Below are positions 54,701 to 64,000 of a DNA stretch of 64,000 bases, piece after piece (position 1 is the first letter of the stretch; every line of letters starts with the position of its first letter). The notes beneath the pieces were generated by a model. It did no database searches. It worked only from the letters and a program-made list of their open reading frames with translations, and was not told the DNA's origin. Origin of the DNA: Proales similis. Lineage: Eukaryota > Rotifera > Eurotatoria > Ploima > Proalidae. Made by a program: the position numbers and the translations under genes. The stretch is taken from assembly GCA_019059635.1 (NCBI GenBank), contig JAGVRJ010000015.1:806001-870000 (forward strand), written 5' to 3'.

Positions 54701-57700
54701 TGGTAACAGTGGTTCCAGTTGTGGTCGAGCCCGTTGTTCCCTCGGTGGTGGTCGTTGTGGTGCCCTCGGTGGTAGTCGTGGTGGTGCCCTCGGTGGTAGT
54801 GCCCTCGGTTGTGGTCGAGCCGGTGGTAGTCACTGTGGTTGTCGAGGTGGTCGGGGCCACGGTCGTTGTCGGCACGACTGTGGTAACAGTGGTTCCAGTT
54901 GTGGTCGAGCCCGTTGTTCCTTCGGTGGTGGTCGTTGTGGTGCCCTCGGTGGTAGTCGTGGTGGTACCCTCGGTGGTAGTGCCCTCAGTTGTGGTCGAGC
55001 CGGTGGTAGTCACTGTGGTTGTCGAGGTGGTCGGGGCCACGGTCGTTGTCGGCACGACTGTGGTAACAGTGGTTCCAGTTGTGGTCGAGCCCGTTGTTCC
55101 CTCGGTGGTGGTCGTTGTGGTGCCCTCGGTGGTTGTTCTTGTTATTGTCCTTGTTGTTTCTGTTTCAGGTTGAACGTAAGTCACTCGGGTAGTGACAACC
55201 TTAAGACAGGCCTCTATTGTCATCTTGATATTTTCCACATTGCTTCTACCGTTTGTAAATTCGACGACAATCGTCTGAATCGGGCTGTTTGGAACATTGT
55301 TCGTCGAACCTTGGCCGTTTGTGACCGAGGTCTGACCAACTTGGAAGTTGTTCTCGTCAAAGAAAGTCAATCTGGCCTCAATGAAGCCTCCAGTTATAGT
55401 AATGGTTCCCAACTCAGCGGAAGCAGTTTCGTCAAATGAAATTACAAGCTCAACTTGGGCCGAATCGAACGAAGCACCGGTGGGTTCTTCATTCAAGAGG
55501 TTTTCCAAATCAGTCACTTGTACATTATTAGAAACAGTCACGGAGAAGACGCTGTTGTCATCTGACATGAGCTTCTCGCAACCTCTGCTAGTGGTTGTTG
55601 TAACAACAGTTGTTGTTGTCTCTTCGTAAGGAATGGTTTGCTGTTCGGTTGTTCCGGTCGAGCCCGTTGTTCCCTCGGTGGTAGTCGTGGTGGTGCCCTC
55701 AGTGGTAGTCGTGGTGGTACCCTCGGTGGTAGTGCCCTCAGTTGTGGTCGAGCCGGTGGTAGTCACTGTGGTTGTCGAGGTGGTCGGGGCCACGGTTGTT
55801 GTCGGCACGACTGTGGTAACAGTGGTTCCAGTTGTGGTCGAGCCCGTTGTTCCCTCGGTGGTGGTCGTTGTGGTGCCCTCGGTGGTAGTCGTGGTGGTAC
55901 CCTCGGTGGTAGTGCCCTCAGTTGTGGTCGAACCGGTGGTAGTCACTGGGGTTGTCGAGGTGGTTGGGGCCACGGTCGTTGTCGGCACGACTGTGGTAAC
56001 AGTGGTTCCAGTTGTGGTCGAGCCCGTTGTTCCTTCGGTGGTGGTCGTTGTGGTGCCCTCGGTGGTAGTCGTGGTGGTACCCTCGGTGGTAGTGCCCTCA
56101 GTTGTGGTCGAACCGGTGGTAGTCACTGTGGTTGTCGAGGTGGTTGGGGCCACGGTCGTTGTCGGCACGACTGTGGTAACAGTGGTTCCAGTTGTGGTCG
56201 AGCCCGTTGTTCCCTCGGTTGTGGTCGTTGTGGTGCCCTCGGTGGTAGTGCCCTCAGTTGTGGTCGAGCCGGTGGTAGTCACTGTGGTTGTCGAGGTGGT
56301 CGGGGCCACGGTTGTTGTCGGCACGACTGTGGTAACAGTGGTTCCAGTTGTGGTCGAGCCCGTTGTTCCCTCGGTGGTGGTCGTTGTGGTGCCCTCGGTG
56401 GTAGTCGTGGTGGTACCCTCGGTGGTAGTGCCCTCAGTTGTGGTCGAACCGGTGGTAGTCACTGTGGTTGTCGAGGTGGTTGGGGCCACGGTCGTTGTCG
56501 GCACGACTGTGGTAACAGTGGTTCCAGTTGTGGTCGAGCCCGTTGTTCCTTCGGTGGTGGTCGTTGTGGTGCCCTCGGTGGTAGTCGTGGTGGTACCCTC
56601 GGTGGTAGGGCCCTCAGTTGTGGTCGAGCCGGTGGTAGTCACTGTGGTTGTCGAGGTGGTCGGGGCCACGGTCGTTGTCGGCACGACTGTGGTAACAGTG
56701 GTTCCAGTTGTGGTCGAGCCCGTTGTTCCCTCGGTGGTGGTCGTTGTGGTGCCCTCGGTGGTAGTCGTTGTGGTGCCCTCGGTGGTAGTGCCCTCAGTTG
56801 TGGTCGAACCGGTGGTAGTCACTGGGGTTGTCGAGGTGGTCGGGGCCACGGTTGTTGTCGGCACGACTGTGGTAACAGTGGTTCCAGTTGTGGTCGAGCC
56901 CGTTGTTCCCTCGGTGGTGGTCGATGTGGTGCCCTCGGTAGTGGTCGATGTGGTGCCCTCGGTGGTGGTCGTGGTGGTGCCCTCGGTGGTTGTTCTTGTT
57001 ATTGTCCTTGTTGTTTCTGTTTCAGGTTGAACGTAAGTCACTCGGGTAGTGACAACCTTAAGACAGGCCTCTATTGTCATCTTGATATTTTCCACATTGC
57101 TTCTACCGTTTGTAAATTCGACGACAATCGTCTGAATCGGGCTGTTTGGAACATTGTTCGTCGAACCTTGGCCGTTTGTGACCGAGGTCTGACCAACTTG
57201 GAAGTTGTTCTCGTCAAAGAAAGTCAATCTGGCCTCAATGAAGCCTCCAGTTATAGTAATGGTTCCCAACTCAGCGGAAGCAGTTTCGTCAAATGAAATT
57301 ACAAGCTCAACTTGGGCCGAATCGAACGAAGCACCGGTGGGTTCTTCATTCAAGAGGTTTTCCAAATCAGTCACTTGTACATTATTAGAAACAGTCACGG
57401 AGAAGGCGCTGTTGTCATCTGACATGAGCTTCTCGCAACCTCTGCTTGTGGTTGTTGTAACAACAGTTGTTGTTGTCTCTTCGTAAGGAATGGTTTGCTG
57501 TTCGGTTGTTCCGGTCGAGCCCGTTGTTCCCTCGGTGGTAGTCGTTGTGGTGCCCTCGGTGGTAGTGCCCTCAGTTGTGGTCGAACCGGTGGTAGTCACT
57601 GGGGTTGTCGAGGTGGTCGGGGCCACGGTTGTTGTCGGCACGACTGTGGTAACAGTGGTTCCAGTTGTGGTCGAGCCCGTTGTTCCCTCGGTGGTGGTCG

Positions 57701-60700
57701 ATGTGGTGCCCTCGGTGGTGGTCGATGTGGTGCCCTCGGTGGTAGTGCCCTCAGTTGTGGTCGAACCGGTGGTAGTCACTGTGGTTGTCGAGGTGGTTGG
57801 GGCCACGGTCGTTGTCGGCACGACTGTGGTAACAGTGGTTCCAGTTGTGGTCGAGCCCGTTGTTCCTTCGGTGGTGGTCGAACCGGTGGTAGTCACTGTG
57901 GTTGTCGAGGTGGTCGGGGCCACGGTCGTTGTCGGCACGACTGTGGTAACAGTGGTTCCAGTTGTGGTCGAGCCCGTTGTTCCTTCGGTGGTGGTCGTTG
58001 TGGTGCCCTCGGTGGTAGTCGTGGTGGTACCCTCGGTGGTAGTGCCCTCAGTTGTGGTCGAACCGGTGGTAGTCACTGTGGTTGTCGAGGTGGTCGGGGC
58101 CACGGTCGTTGTCGGCACGACTGTGGTAACAGTGGTTCCAGTTGTGGTCGAGCCCGTTGTTCCCTCGGTGGTGGTCGTTGTGGTGCCCTCGGTGGTTGTT
58201 CTTGTTATTGTCCTTGTTGTTTCTGTTTCAGGTTGAACGTAAGTCACTCGGGTAGTGACAACCTTAAGACAGGCCTCTATTGTCATCTTGATATTTTCCA
58301 CATTGCTTCTACCGTTTGTAAATTCGACGACAATCGTCTGAATCGGGCTGTTTGGAACATTGTTCGTCGAACCTTGGCCGTTTGTGACCGAGGTCTGACC
58401 AACTTGGAAGTTGTTCTCGTCAAAGAAAGTCAATCTGGCCTCAATGAAGCCTCCAGTTATAGTAATGGTTCCCAACTCAGCGGAAGCAGTTTCGTCAAAT
58501 GAAATTACAAGCTCAACTTGGGCCGAATCGAACGAAGCACCGGTGGGTTCTTCATTCAAGAGGTTTTCCAAATCAGTCACTTGTACATTATTAGAAACAG
58601 TCACGGAGAAGGCGCTGTTGTCATCTGACATGAGCTTCTCGCAACCTCTGCTAGTGGTTGTTGTAACAACAGTTGTTGTTGTCTCTTCGTAAGGAATGGT
58701 TTGCTGTTCGGTTGTTCCGGTCGAGCCCGTTGTTCCCTCGGTGGTAGTCGTGGTGGTGCCCTCAGTGGTAGTCGTGGTGGTACCCTCGGTGGTAGTGCCC
58801 TCAGTTGTGGTCGAGCCGGTGGTAGTCACTGTGGTTGTCGAGGTGGTCGGGGCCACGGTTGTTGTCGGCACGACTGTGGTAACAGTGGTTCCAGTTGTGG
58901 TCGAGCCCGTTGTTCCCTCGGTTGTGGTCGTTGTGGTGCCCTCGGTGGTAGTGCCCTCAGTTGTGGTCGAGCCGGTGGTAGTCACTGTGGTTGTCAAGGT
59001 GGTCGGGGCCACGGTTGTTGTCGGCACGACTGTGGTAACAGTGGTTCCAGTTGTGGTCGAGCCCGTTGTTCCCTCGGTGGTGGTCGTTGTGGTGCCCTCG
59101 GTGGTAGTCGTGGTGGTACCCTCGGTGGTAGTGCCCTCAGTTGTGGTCGAACCGGTGGTAGTCACTGTGGTTGTCGAGGTGGTTGGGGCCACGGTTGTTG
59201 TCGGCACGACTGTGGTAACAGTGGTTCCAGTTGTGGTCGAGCCCGTTGTTCCTTCGGTGGTGGTCGTTGTGGTGCCCTCGGTGGTAGTCGTGGTGGTACC
59301 CTCGGTGGTAGGGCCCTCAGTTGTGGTCGAGCCGGTGGTAGTCACTGTGGTTGTCGAGGTGGTCGGGGCCACGGTCGTTGTCGGCACGACTGTGGTAACA
59401 GTGGTTCCAGTTGTGGTCGAGCCCGTTGTTCCCTCGGTGGTGGTCGTTGTGGTGCCCTCGGTGGTAGTCGTTGTGGTGCCCTCGGTGGTAGTGCCCTCAG
59501 TTGTGGTCGAACCGGTGGTAGTCACTGGGGTTGTCGAGGTGGTCGGGGCCACGGTTGTTGTCGGCACGACTGTGGTAACAGTGGTTCCAGTTGTGGTCGA
59601 GCCCGTTGTTCCCTCGGTGGTGGTCGATGTGGTGCCCTCGGTGGTGGTCGTGGTGGTGCCCTCGGTGGTGGTCGTGGTGGTGCCCTCGGTGGTTGTTCTT
59701 GTTATTGTCCTTGTTGTTTCTGTTTCAGGTTGAACGTAAGTCACTCGGGTAGTGACAACCTTAAGACAGGCCTCTATTGTCATCTTGATATTTTCCACAT
59801 TGCTTCTACCGTTTGTAAATTCGACGACAATCGTCTGAATCGGGCTGTTTGGAACATTGTTCGTCGAACCTTGGCCGTTTGTGACCGAGGTCTGACCAAC
59901 TTGGAAGTTGTTCTCGTCAAAGAAAGTCAATCTGGCCTCAATGAAGCCTCCAGTTATAGTAATGGTTCCCAACTCAGCGGAAGCAGTTTCGTCAAATGAA
60001 ATTACAAGCTCAACTTGGGCCGAATCGAACGAAGCACCGGTGGGTTCTTCATTCAAGAGGTTTTCCAAATCAGTCACTTGTACATTATTAGAAACAGTCA
60101 CGGAGAAGGCGCTGTTGTCATCTGACATGAGCTTCTCGCAACCTCTGCTTGTGGTTGTTGTAACAACAGTTGTTGTTGTCTCTTCGTAAGGAATGGTTTG
60201 CTGTTCGGTTGTTCCGGTCGAGCCCGTTGTTCCCTCGGTGGTAGTCGTTGTGGTGCCCTCGGTGGTAGTCGTTGTGGTGCCCTCGGTGGTAGTGCCCTCA
60301 GTTGTGGTCGAACCGGTGGTAGTCACTGGGGTTGTCGAGGTGGTCGGGGCCACGGTTGTTGTCGGCACGACTGTGGTAACAGTGGTTCCAGTTGTGGTCG
60401 AGCCCGTTGTTCCCTCGGTGGTGGTCGATGTGGTGCCCTCGGTGGTGGTCGATGTGGTGCCCTCGGTGGTAGTGCCCTCAGTTGTGGTCGAACCGGTGGT
60501 AGTCACTGTGGTTGTCGAGGTGGTTGGGGCCACGGTCGTTGTCGGCACGACTGTGGTAACAGTGGTTCCAGTTGTGGTCGAGCCCGTTGTTCCTTCGGTG
60601 GTGGTCGAGCCGGTGGTAGTCACTGTGGTTGTCGAGGTGGTCGGGGCCACGGTTGTTGTCGGCACGACTGTGGTAACAGTGGTTCCAGTTGTGGTCGAGC

Positions 60701-63700
60701 CCGTTGTTCCCTCGGTGGTGGTCGATGTGGTGCCCTCGGTGGTAGTGCCCTCAGTTGTGGTCGAGCCGGTGGTAGTCACTGTGGTTGTCGAGGTGGTCGG
60801 GGCCACGGTCGTTGTCGGCACGACTGTGGTAACAGTGGTTCCAGTTGTGGTCGAGCCCGTTGTTCCCTCGGTGGTGGTCGTTGTGGTGCCCTCGGTGGTT
60901 GTTCTTGTTATTGTCCTTGTTGTTTCTGTTTCAGGTTGAACGTAAGTCACTCGGGTAGTGACAACCTTAAGACAGGCCTCTATTGTCATCTTGATATTTT
61001 CCACATTGCTTCTACCGTTTGTAAATTCGACGACAATCGTCTGAATCGGGCTGTTTGGAACATTGTTCGTCGAACCTTGGCCGTTTGTGACCGAGGTCTG
61101 ACCAACTTGGAAGTTGTTCTCGTCAAAGAAAGTCAATCTGGCCTCAATGAAGCCTCCAGTTATAGTAATGGTTCCCAACTCAGCGGAAGCAGTTTCGTCA
61201 AATGAAATTACAAGCTCAACTTGGGCCGAATCGAACGAAGCACCGGTGGGTTCTTCATTCAAGAGGTTTTCCAAATCAGTCACTTGTACATTATTAGAAA
61301 CAGTCACGGAGAAGGCGCTGTTGTCATCTGACATGAGCTTCTCGCAACCTCTGCTAGTGGTTGTTGTAACAACAGTTGTTGTTGTCTCTTCGTAAGGAAT
61401 GGTTTGCTGTTCGGTTGTTCCGGTCGAGCCCGTTGTTCCCTCGGTGGTAGTCGTGGTGGTGCCCTCAGTGGTAGTCGTGGTGGTACCCTCGGTGGTAGTG
61501 CCCTCAGTTGTGGTCGAGCCGGTGGTAGTCACTGTGGTTGTCGAGGTGGTCGGGGCCACGGTTGTTGTCGGCACGACTGTGGTAACAGTGGTTCCAGTTG
61601 TGGTCGAGCCCGTTGTTCCCTCGGTTGTGGTCGTTGTGGTGCCCTCGGTGGTAGTGCCCTCAGTTGTGGTCGAGCCGGTGGTAGTCACTGTGGTTGTCAA
61701 GGTGGTCGGGGCCACGGTTGTTGTCGGCACGACTGTGGTAACAGTGGTTCCAGTTGTGGTCGAGCCCGTTGTTCCCTCGGTGGTGGTCGTTGTGGTGCCC
61801 TCGGTGGTAGTCGTGGTGGTACCCTCGGTGGTAGTGCCCTCAGTTGTGGTCGAACCGGTGGTAGTCACTGTGGTTGTCGAGGTGGTTGGGGCCACGGTTG
61901 TTGTCGGCACGACTGTGGTAACAGTGGTTCCAGTTGTGGTCGAGCCCGTTGTTCCTTCGGTGGTGGTCGTTGTGGTGCCCTCGGTGGTAGTCGTGGTGGT
62001 ACCCTCGGTGGTAGGGCCCTCAGTTGTGGTCGAGCCGGTGGTAGTCACTGTGGTTGTCGAGGTGGTCGGGGCCACGGTCGTTGTCGGCACGACTGTGGTA
62101 ACAGTGGTTCCAGTTGTGGTCGAGCCCGTTGTTCCCTCGGTGGTGGTCGTTGTGGTGCCCTCGGTGGTAGTCGTTGTGGTGCCCTCGGTGGTAGTGCCCT
62201 CAGTTGTGGTCGAACCGGTGGTAGTCACTGGGGTTGTCGAGGTGGTCGGGGCCACGGTTGTTGTCGGCACGACTGTGGTAACAGTGGTTCCAGTTGTGGT
62301 CGAGCCCGTTGTTCCCTCGGTGGTGGTCGATGTGGTGCCCTCGGTGGTGGTCGTGGTGGTGCCCTCGGTGGTGGTCGTGGTGGTGCCCTCGGTGGTTGTT
62401 CTTGTTATTGTCCTTGTTGTTTCTGTTTCAGGTTGAACGTAAGTCACTCGGGTAGTGACAACCTTAAGACAGGCCTCTATTGTCATCTTGATATTTTCCA
62501 CATTGCTTCTACCGTTTGTAAATTCGACGACAATCGTCTGAATCGGGCTGTTTGGAACATTGTTCGTCGAACCTTGGCCGTTTGTGACCGAGGTCTGACC
62601 AACTTGGAAGTTGTTCTCGTCAAAGAAAGTCAATCTGGCCTCAATGAAGCCTCCAGTTATAGTAATGGTTCCCAACTCAGCGGAAGCAGTTTCGTCAAAT
62701 GAAATTACAAGCTCAACTTGGGCCGAATCGAACGAAGCACCGGTGGGTTCTTCATTCAAGAGGTTTTCCAAATCAGTCACTTGTACATTATTAGAAACAG
62801 TCACGGAGAAGGCGCTGTTGTCATCTGACATGAGCTTCTCGCAACCTCTGCTAGTGGTTGTTGTAACAACAGTTGTTGTTGTCTCTTCGTAAGGAATGGT
62901 TTGCTGTTCGGTTGTTCCGGTCGAGCCCGTTGTTCCCTCGGTGGTAGTCGTGGTGGTGCCCTCAGTGGTAGTCGTGGTGGTACCCTCGGTGGTAGTGCCC
63001 TCAGTTGTGGTCGAGCCGGTGGTAGTCACTGTGGTTGTCGAGGTGGTCGGGGCCACGGTTGTTGTCGGCACGACTGTGGTAACAGTGGTTCCAGTTGTGG
63101 TCGAGCCCGTTGTTCCCTCGGTGGTAGTCGTGGTGGTGCCCTCAGTGGTAGTCGTGGTGGTACCCTCGGTGGTAGTGCCCTCAGTTGTGGTCGAGCCGGT
63201 GGTAGTCACTGTGGTTGTCGAGGTGGTCGGGGCCACGGTTGTTGTCGGCACGACTGTGGTAACAGTGGTTCCAGTTGTGGTCGAGCCCGTTGTTCCCTCG
63301 GTGGTGGTCGTTGTGGTACCCTCAGTCGTGGTTGTCGTTGTGCCTTCGGTAGTTGTACCAGTTGACGTCAGAGTTGTGGTTGAGGTGGTTAGTGGGACAG
63401 TTGTTGTCGAAACCACAGTTGTTGTTGTTGTTCCTTCTGTAGTCGAGCCCGTTGTTCCCTCAGTGGAGGTCGTGGTGGTACCCTCAGTCGTGGTTGTGGT
63501 TGTGCCTTCGGTAGTGGTACCAGTGGACGTCAGAGTTGTTGTTGAGGTCGTCAGTGGGACAGTAGTTGTCGGGAGAGTTGACAATGTGGTCTCTCTTTCA
63601 AGACATCCGTACAATCGCAAAGCAAAATTGCGAACATCTAGACCATCAGTTGTTTCAGTTATCGTAAGTGTCACTTGAGCGGTGTTAAATATTTCAATCT

Positions 63701-64000
63701 CGAATGAATTATTTGTTGAGTCAAGAGTTATTGTTGAAATCTGATCTGAATTTCCTTGACTTATTACTAAACTTCGAACGTTTGTTAACTCCGAAAGGGT
63801 TATTTTGAGCAATCCGTTAAAGGTGTCAGTAAATGACAATGTGACAGTAGGAGTAACGGTATTGAAATTTCCACCTTCTTGGGAAAGTAAGTAGCTTGGA
63901 TCAATGAAAGGTTCCGAGTCAATTGAAGAAACGAAATTCCTGTTCGAAGTTATATCAACATAATCACAAATATGAGAAGTTGTAACAGGAGTGGTTCCCT
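48791..64000 (-). CDS. Giant mucin-like secreted protein with repeated Cys-bounded modules, TSP1, TIL, VWC and C-terminal cystine knot; 5' part off the right edge
   Basis: Exons 64000-50495 (open at the edge), 50433-49957, 49891-49648, 49581-49175 and 49110-48791; introns 61-67 bp with matching phases. In the protein's order: Thr-rich linkers (EGTTTTTT, VVPTTTVAPTTSTTT) separate modules of about 110-130 residues bounded by Cys. A TSP1 repeat (YSSWSQWTLCPSECR), a short Cys module, further TSP1 repeats (WLEWSEWSSCSAEC, LSEWQEWSECTKECG, LNSWSEWSECSAACNGG), a TIL domain (CSNTCDLTCSTLTC ... CVPGCVCPEG) and a TSP1 repeat (LSEWTEWSPCSEQCGG) follow. A VWC domain (CACVVDGVVYEDGTIF ... CQECRCVKGETVC) and a CTCK cystine knot (CGGTCQSYDSSF ... 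VCRCCSAEKT ... CRCNQCG) end it. This C-terminal order resembles SCO-spondin, hemolectin and gel-forming mucins, whose CTCK drives dimerisation. VWD domains, if any, would be upstream. Heavily O-glycosylated, secreted mucus or matrix is the likely role. Confidence 0.85.
51391..51960 (-). repeat. 162-bp tandem repeat (four units), Thr-rich linker type A
   Basis: Identical landmarks recur at exactly 162-bp spacing (51399, 51561, 51723, 51885). Each unit encodes 54 residues of the VPLTTSTTTLTSTGTTTEG type. Confidence 0.9.
52635..53009 (-). repeat. Cys-bounded module, copy at the 3' (C-terminal) end of the array
   Basis: 125 codons from the first Cys (CEKLMSDDNSVFSV) to the last (KMTIEACLK). Further copies: 53796-54170, 55206-55580, 57063-57437, 58269-58643, 59766-60140, 60972-61346 and 62469-62843. 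They differ by only a few substitutions (e.g. NSVFSV/NSAFSV, ISLDE/ISFDE). Predicted all-beta (alternating hydrophobic strands such as AQVELVISFDE, TITITGGFIEARLTFF). Confidence 0.9.
58411..62610 (-). repeat. Higher-order duplication with 2,703-bp offset
   Basis: The 1,497-bp segment 58411-59907 reappears at 61114-62610 with no difference I could find in translation, including a private Glu-to-Lys-type change on the antisense reading and the same rare linker variants. The preceding segments (57205-58410 and 59908-61113) are the same length but differ by compensating 24-bp and other small changes. Confidence 0.85.
63355..64000 (-). repeat. Start of a second 11,625-bp super-repeat copy
   Basis: About 646 bases match 51730-52375 at a constant offset of 11,625 bp (e.g. 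GTTGACGTCAG at 51736 and 63361; CAACATAATC at 52331 and 63956), with about five substitutions. The offset is a multiple of three, so it keeps the frame. Confidence 0.88.

Larger units (their letters stand above)
52366..63320 (-). repeat. 180-bp tandem repeat arrays, Thr-rich linker type B, interrupted by eight Cys-bounded modules
   Basis: Linkers are built from 180-bp (60-residue) units, e.g. identical landmarks at 53221, 53401 and 53581. Shorter forms lose multiples of 24-27 bp (EGTTTTTT steps). The arrays alternate with eight copies of a 375-bp module. Confidence 0.92.

Noticed and set aside
53062-63678. Long + strand open frames through the mucin array, rich in Gly/Cys or Val (up to about 550 codons).
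   Set aside because: They mirror the Thr-rich coding repeats on the minus strand, where the codons used leave no antisense stops. They repeat with the same 180-bp period and have no signal peptide or domain. The minus frame is joined to TSP1, VWC and cystine-knot exons with proper phases.
51300-63700. CRISPR array or bacterial-type satellite.
   Set aside because: Direct repeats are coding, in frame and without unique spacers, in an animal gene.
1-64000. Transposon insertions or old viral sequence.
   Set aside because: No reverse transcriptase, transposase, integrase or capsid-like frame and no long terminal repeats seen; the repeats present are microsatellites or in-frame coding repeats.

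Overview
The window is animal (metazoan) nuclear DNA from a very compact genome. The genes are metazoan: a lysine demethylase, STIL/Ana2, a choline transporter, Dispatched, MICAL, the 4F2 heavy chain and multi-EGF and TSP1/VWC/cystine-knot extracellular proteins. They are packed head-to-head or tail-to-tail with short spacers and AATAAA signals just past the stops. Almost every intron I could place by reading frame and homology is 42-91 bp. GA-rich purine tracts lie in the 5' flanks of many genes. This suits a small-genome invertebrate, perhaps an ecdysozoan or arthropod such as a streamlined mite. Sequence alone does not let me name the species.

Layout. 1-9 kb: 5' end of KDM1A (-), a 2-EGF secreted protein (+), STIL (+), CHCHD2/10 (+), a 5-EGF secreted protein (+). 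8.9-12.7 kb: COMMD9 (-), whose last exon is separated from the first two by a 3.1-kb intron that holds the complete intronless TBCK gene on the same strand. 13-20 kb: PAN/apple protein (-), high-affinity choline transporter (+), POLR1F (-), prohibitin (+), POP5 (-), HYPK (-). 20-31 kb: SLC3A2-like heavy chain (+), an unidentified nuclear-looking protein (-), TIPRL (+), an EGF/TSP1 secreted protein (-), a VWA/DUF4537-type protein (+), an 87-residue orphan (-), an EF-hand protein with a lysine tail (-). 31.8-42.3 kb: MICAL (+) and Dispatched (+), with the widest spacers. 44-48.6 kb: a large type I membrane protein with two LamG/concanavalin-like domains (+). 48.8-64 kb: 3' part of a giant mucin-like gene (-), open at the right edge.

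The mucin-like gene has one exon of at least 13.5 kb made of Thr-rich linkers in 162-bp and 180-bp units. These alternate with near-identical Cys-bounded modules of about 125 residues (8 copies). After the array come TSP1, TIL, TSP1, VWC and a C-terminal cystine knot, a layout like SCO-spondin, hemolectin and gel-forming mucins. It shows higher-order duplication (offset 2,703 bp) and a longer period (offset 11,625 bp) whose second copy starts at the window edge.

The genes are not an operon. They mix housekeeping (RNA polymerase I, RNase P, prohibitin, TIPRL, HYPK, COMMD9), signalling and trafficking (KDM1A, TBCK, MICAL, Dispatched), transport and extracellular matrix or mucus. The strongest leads are the nested TBCK/COMMD9 arrangement, the giant modular mucin with its uncharacterised module, and a splice-site repertoire with many AAG acceptors and two GC-AG introns.
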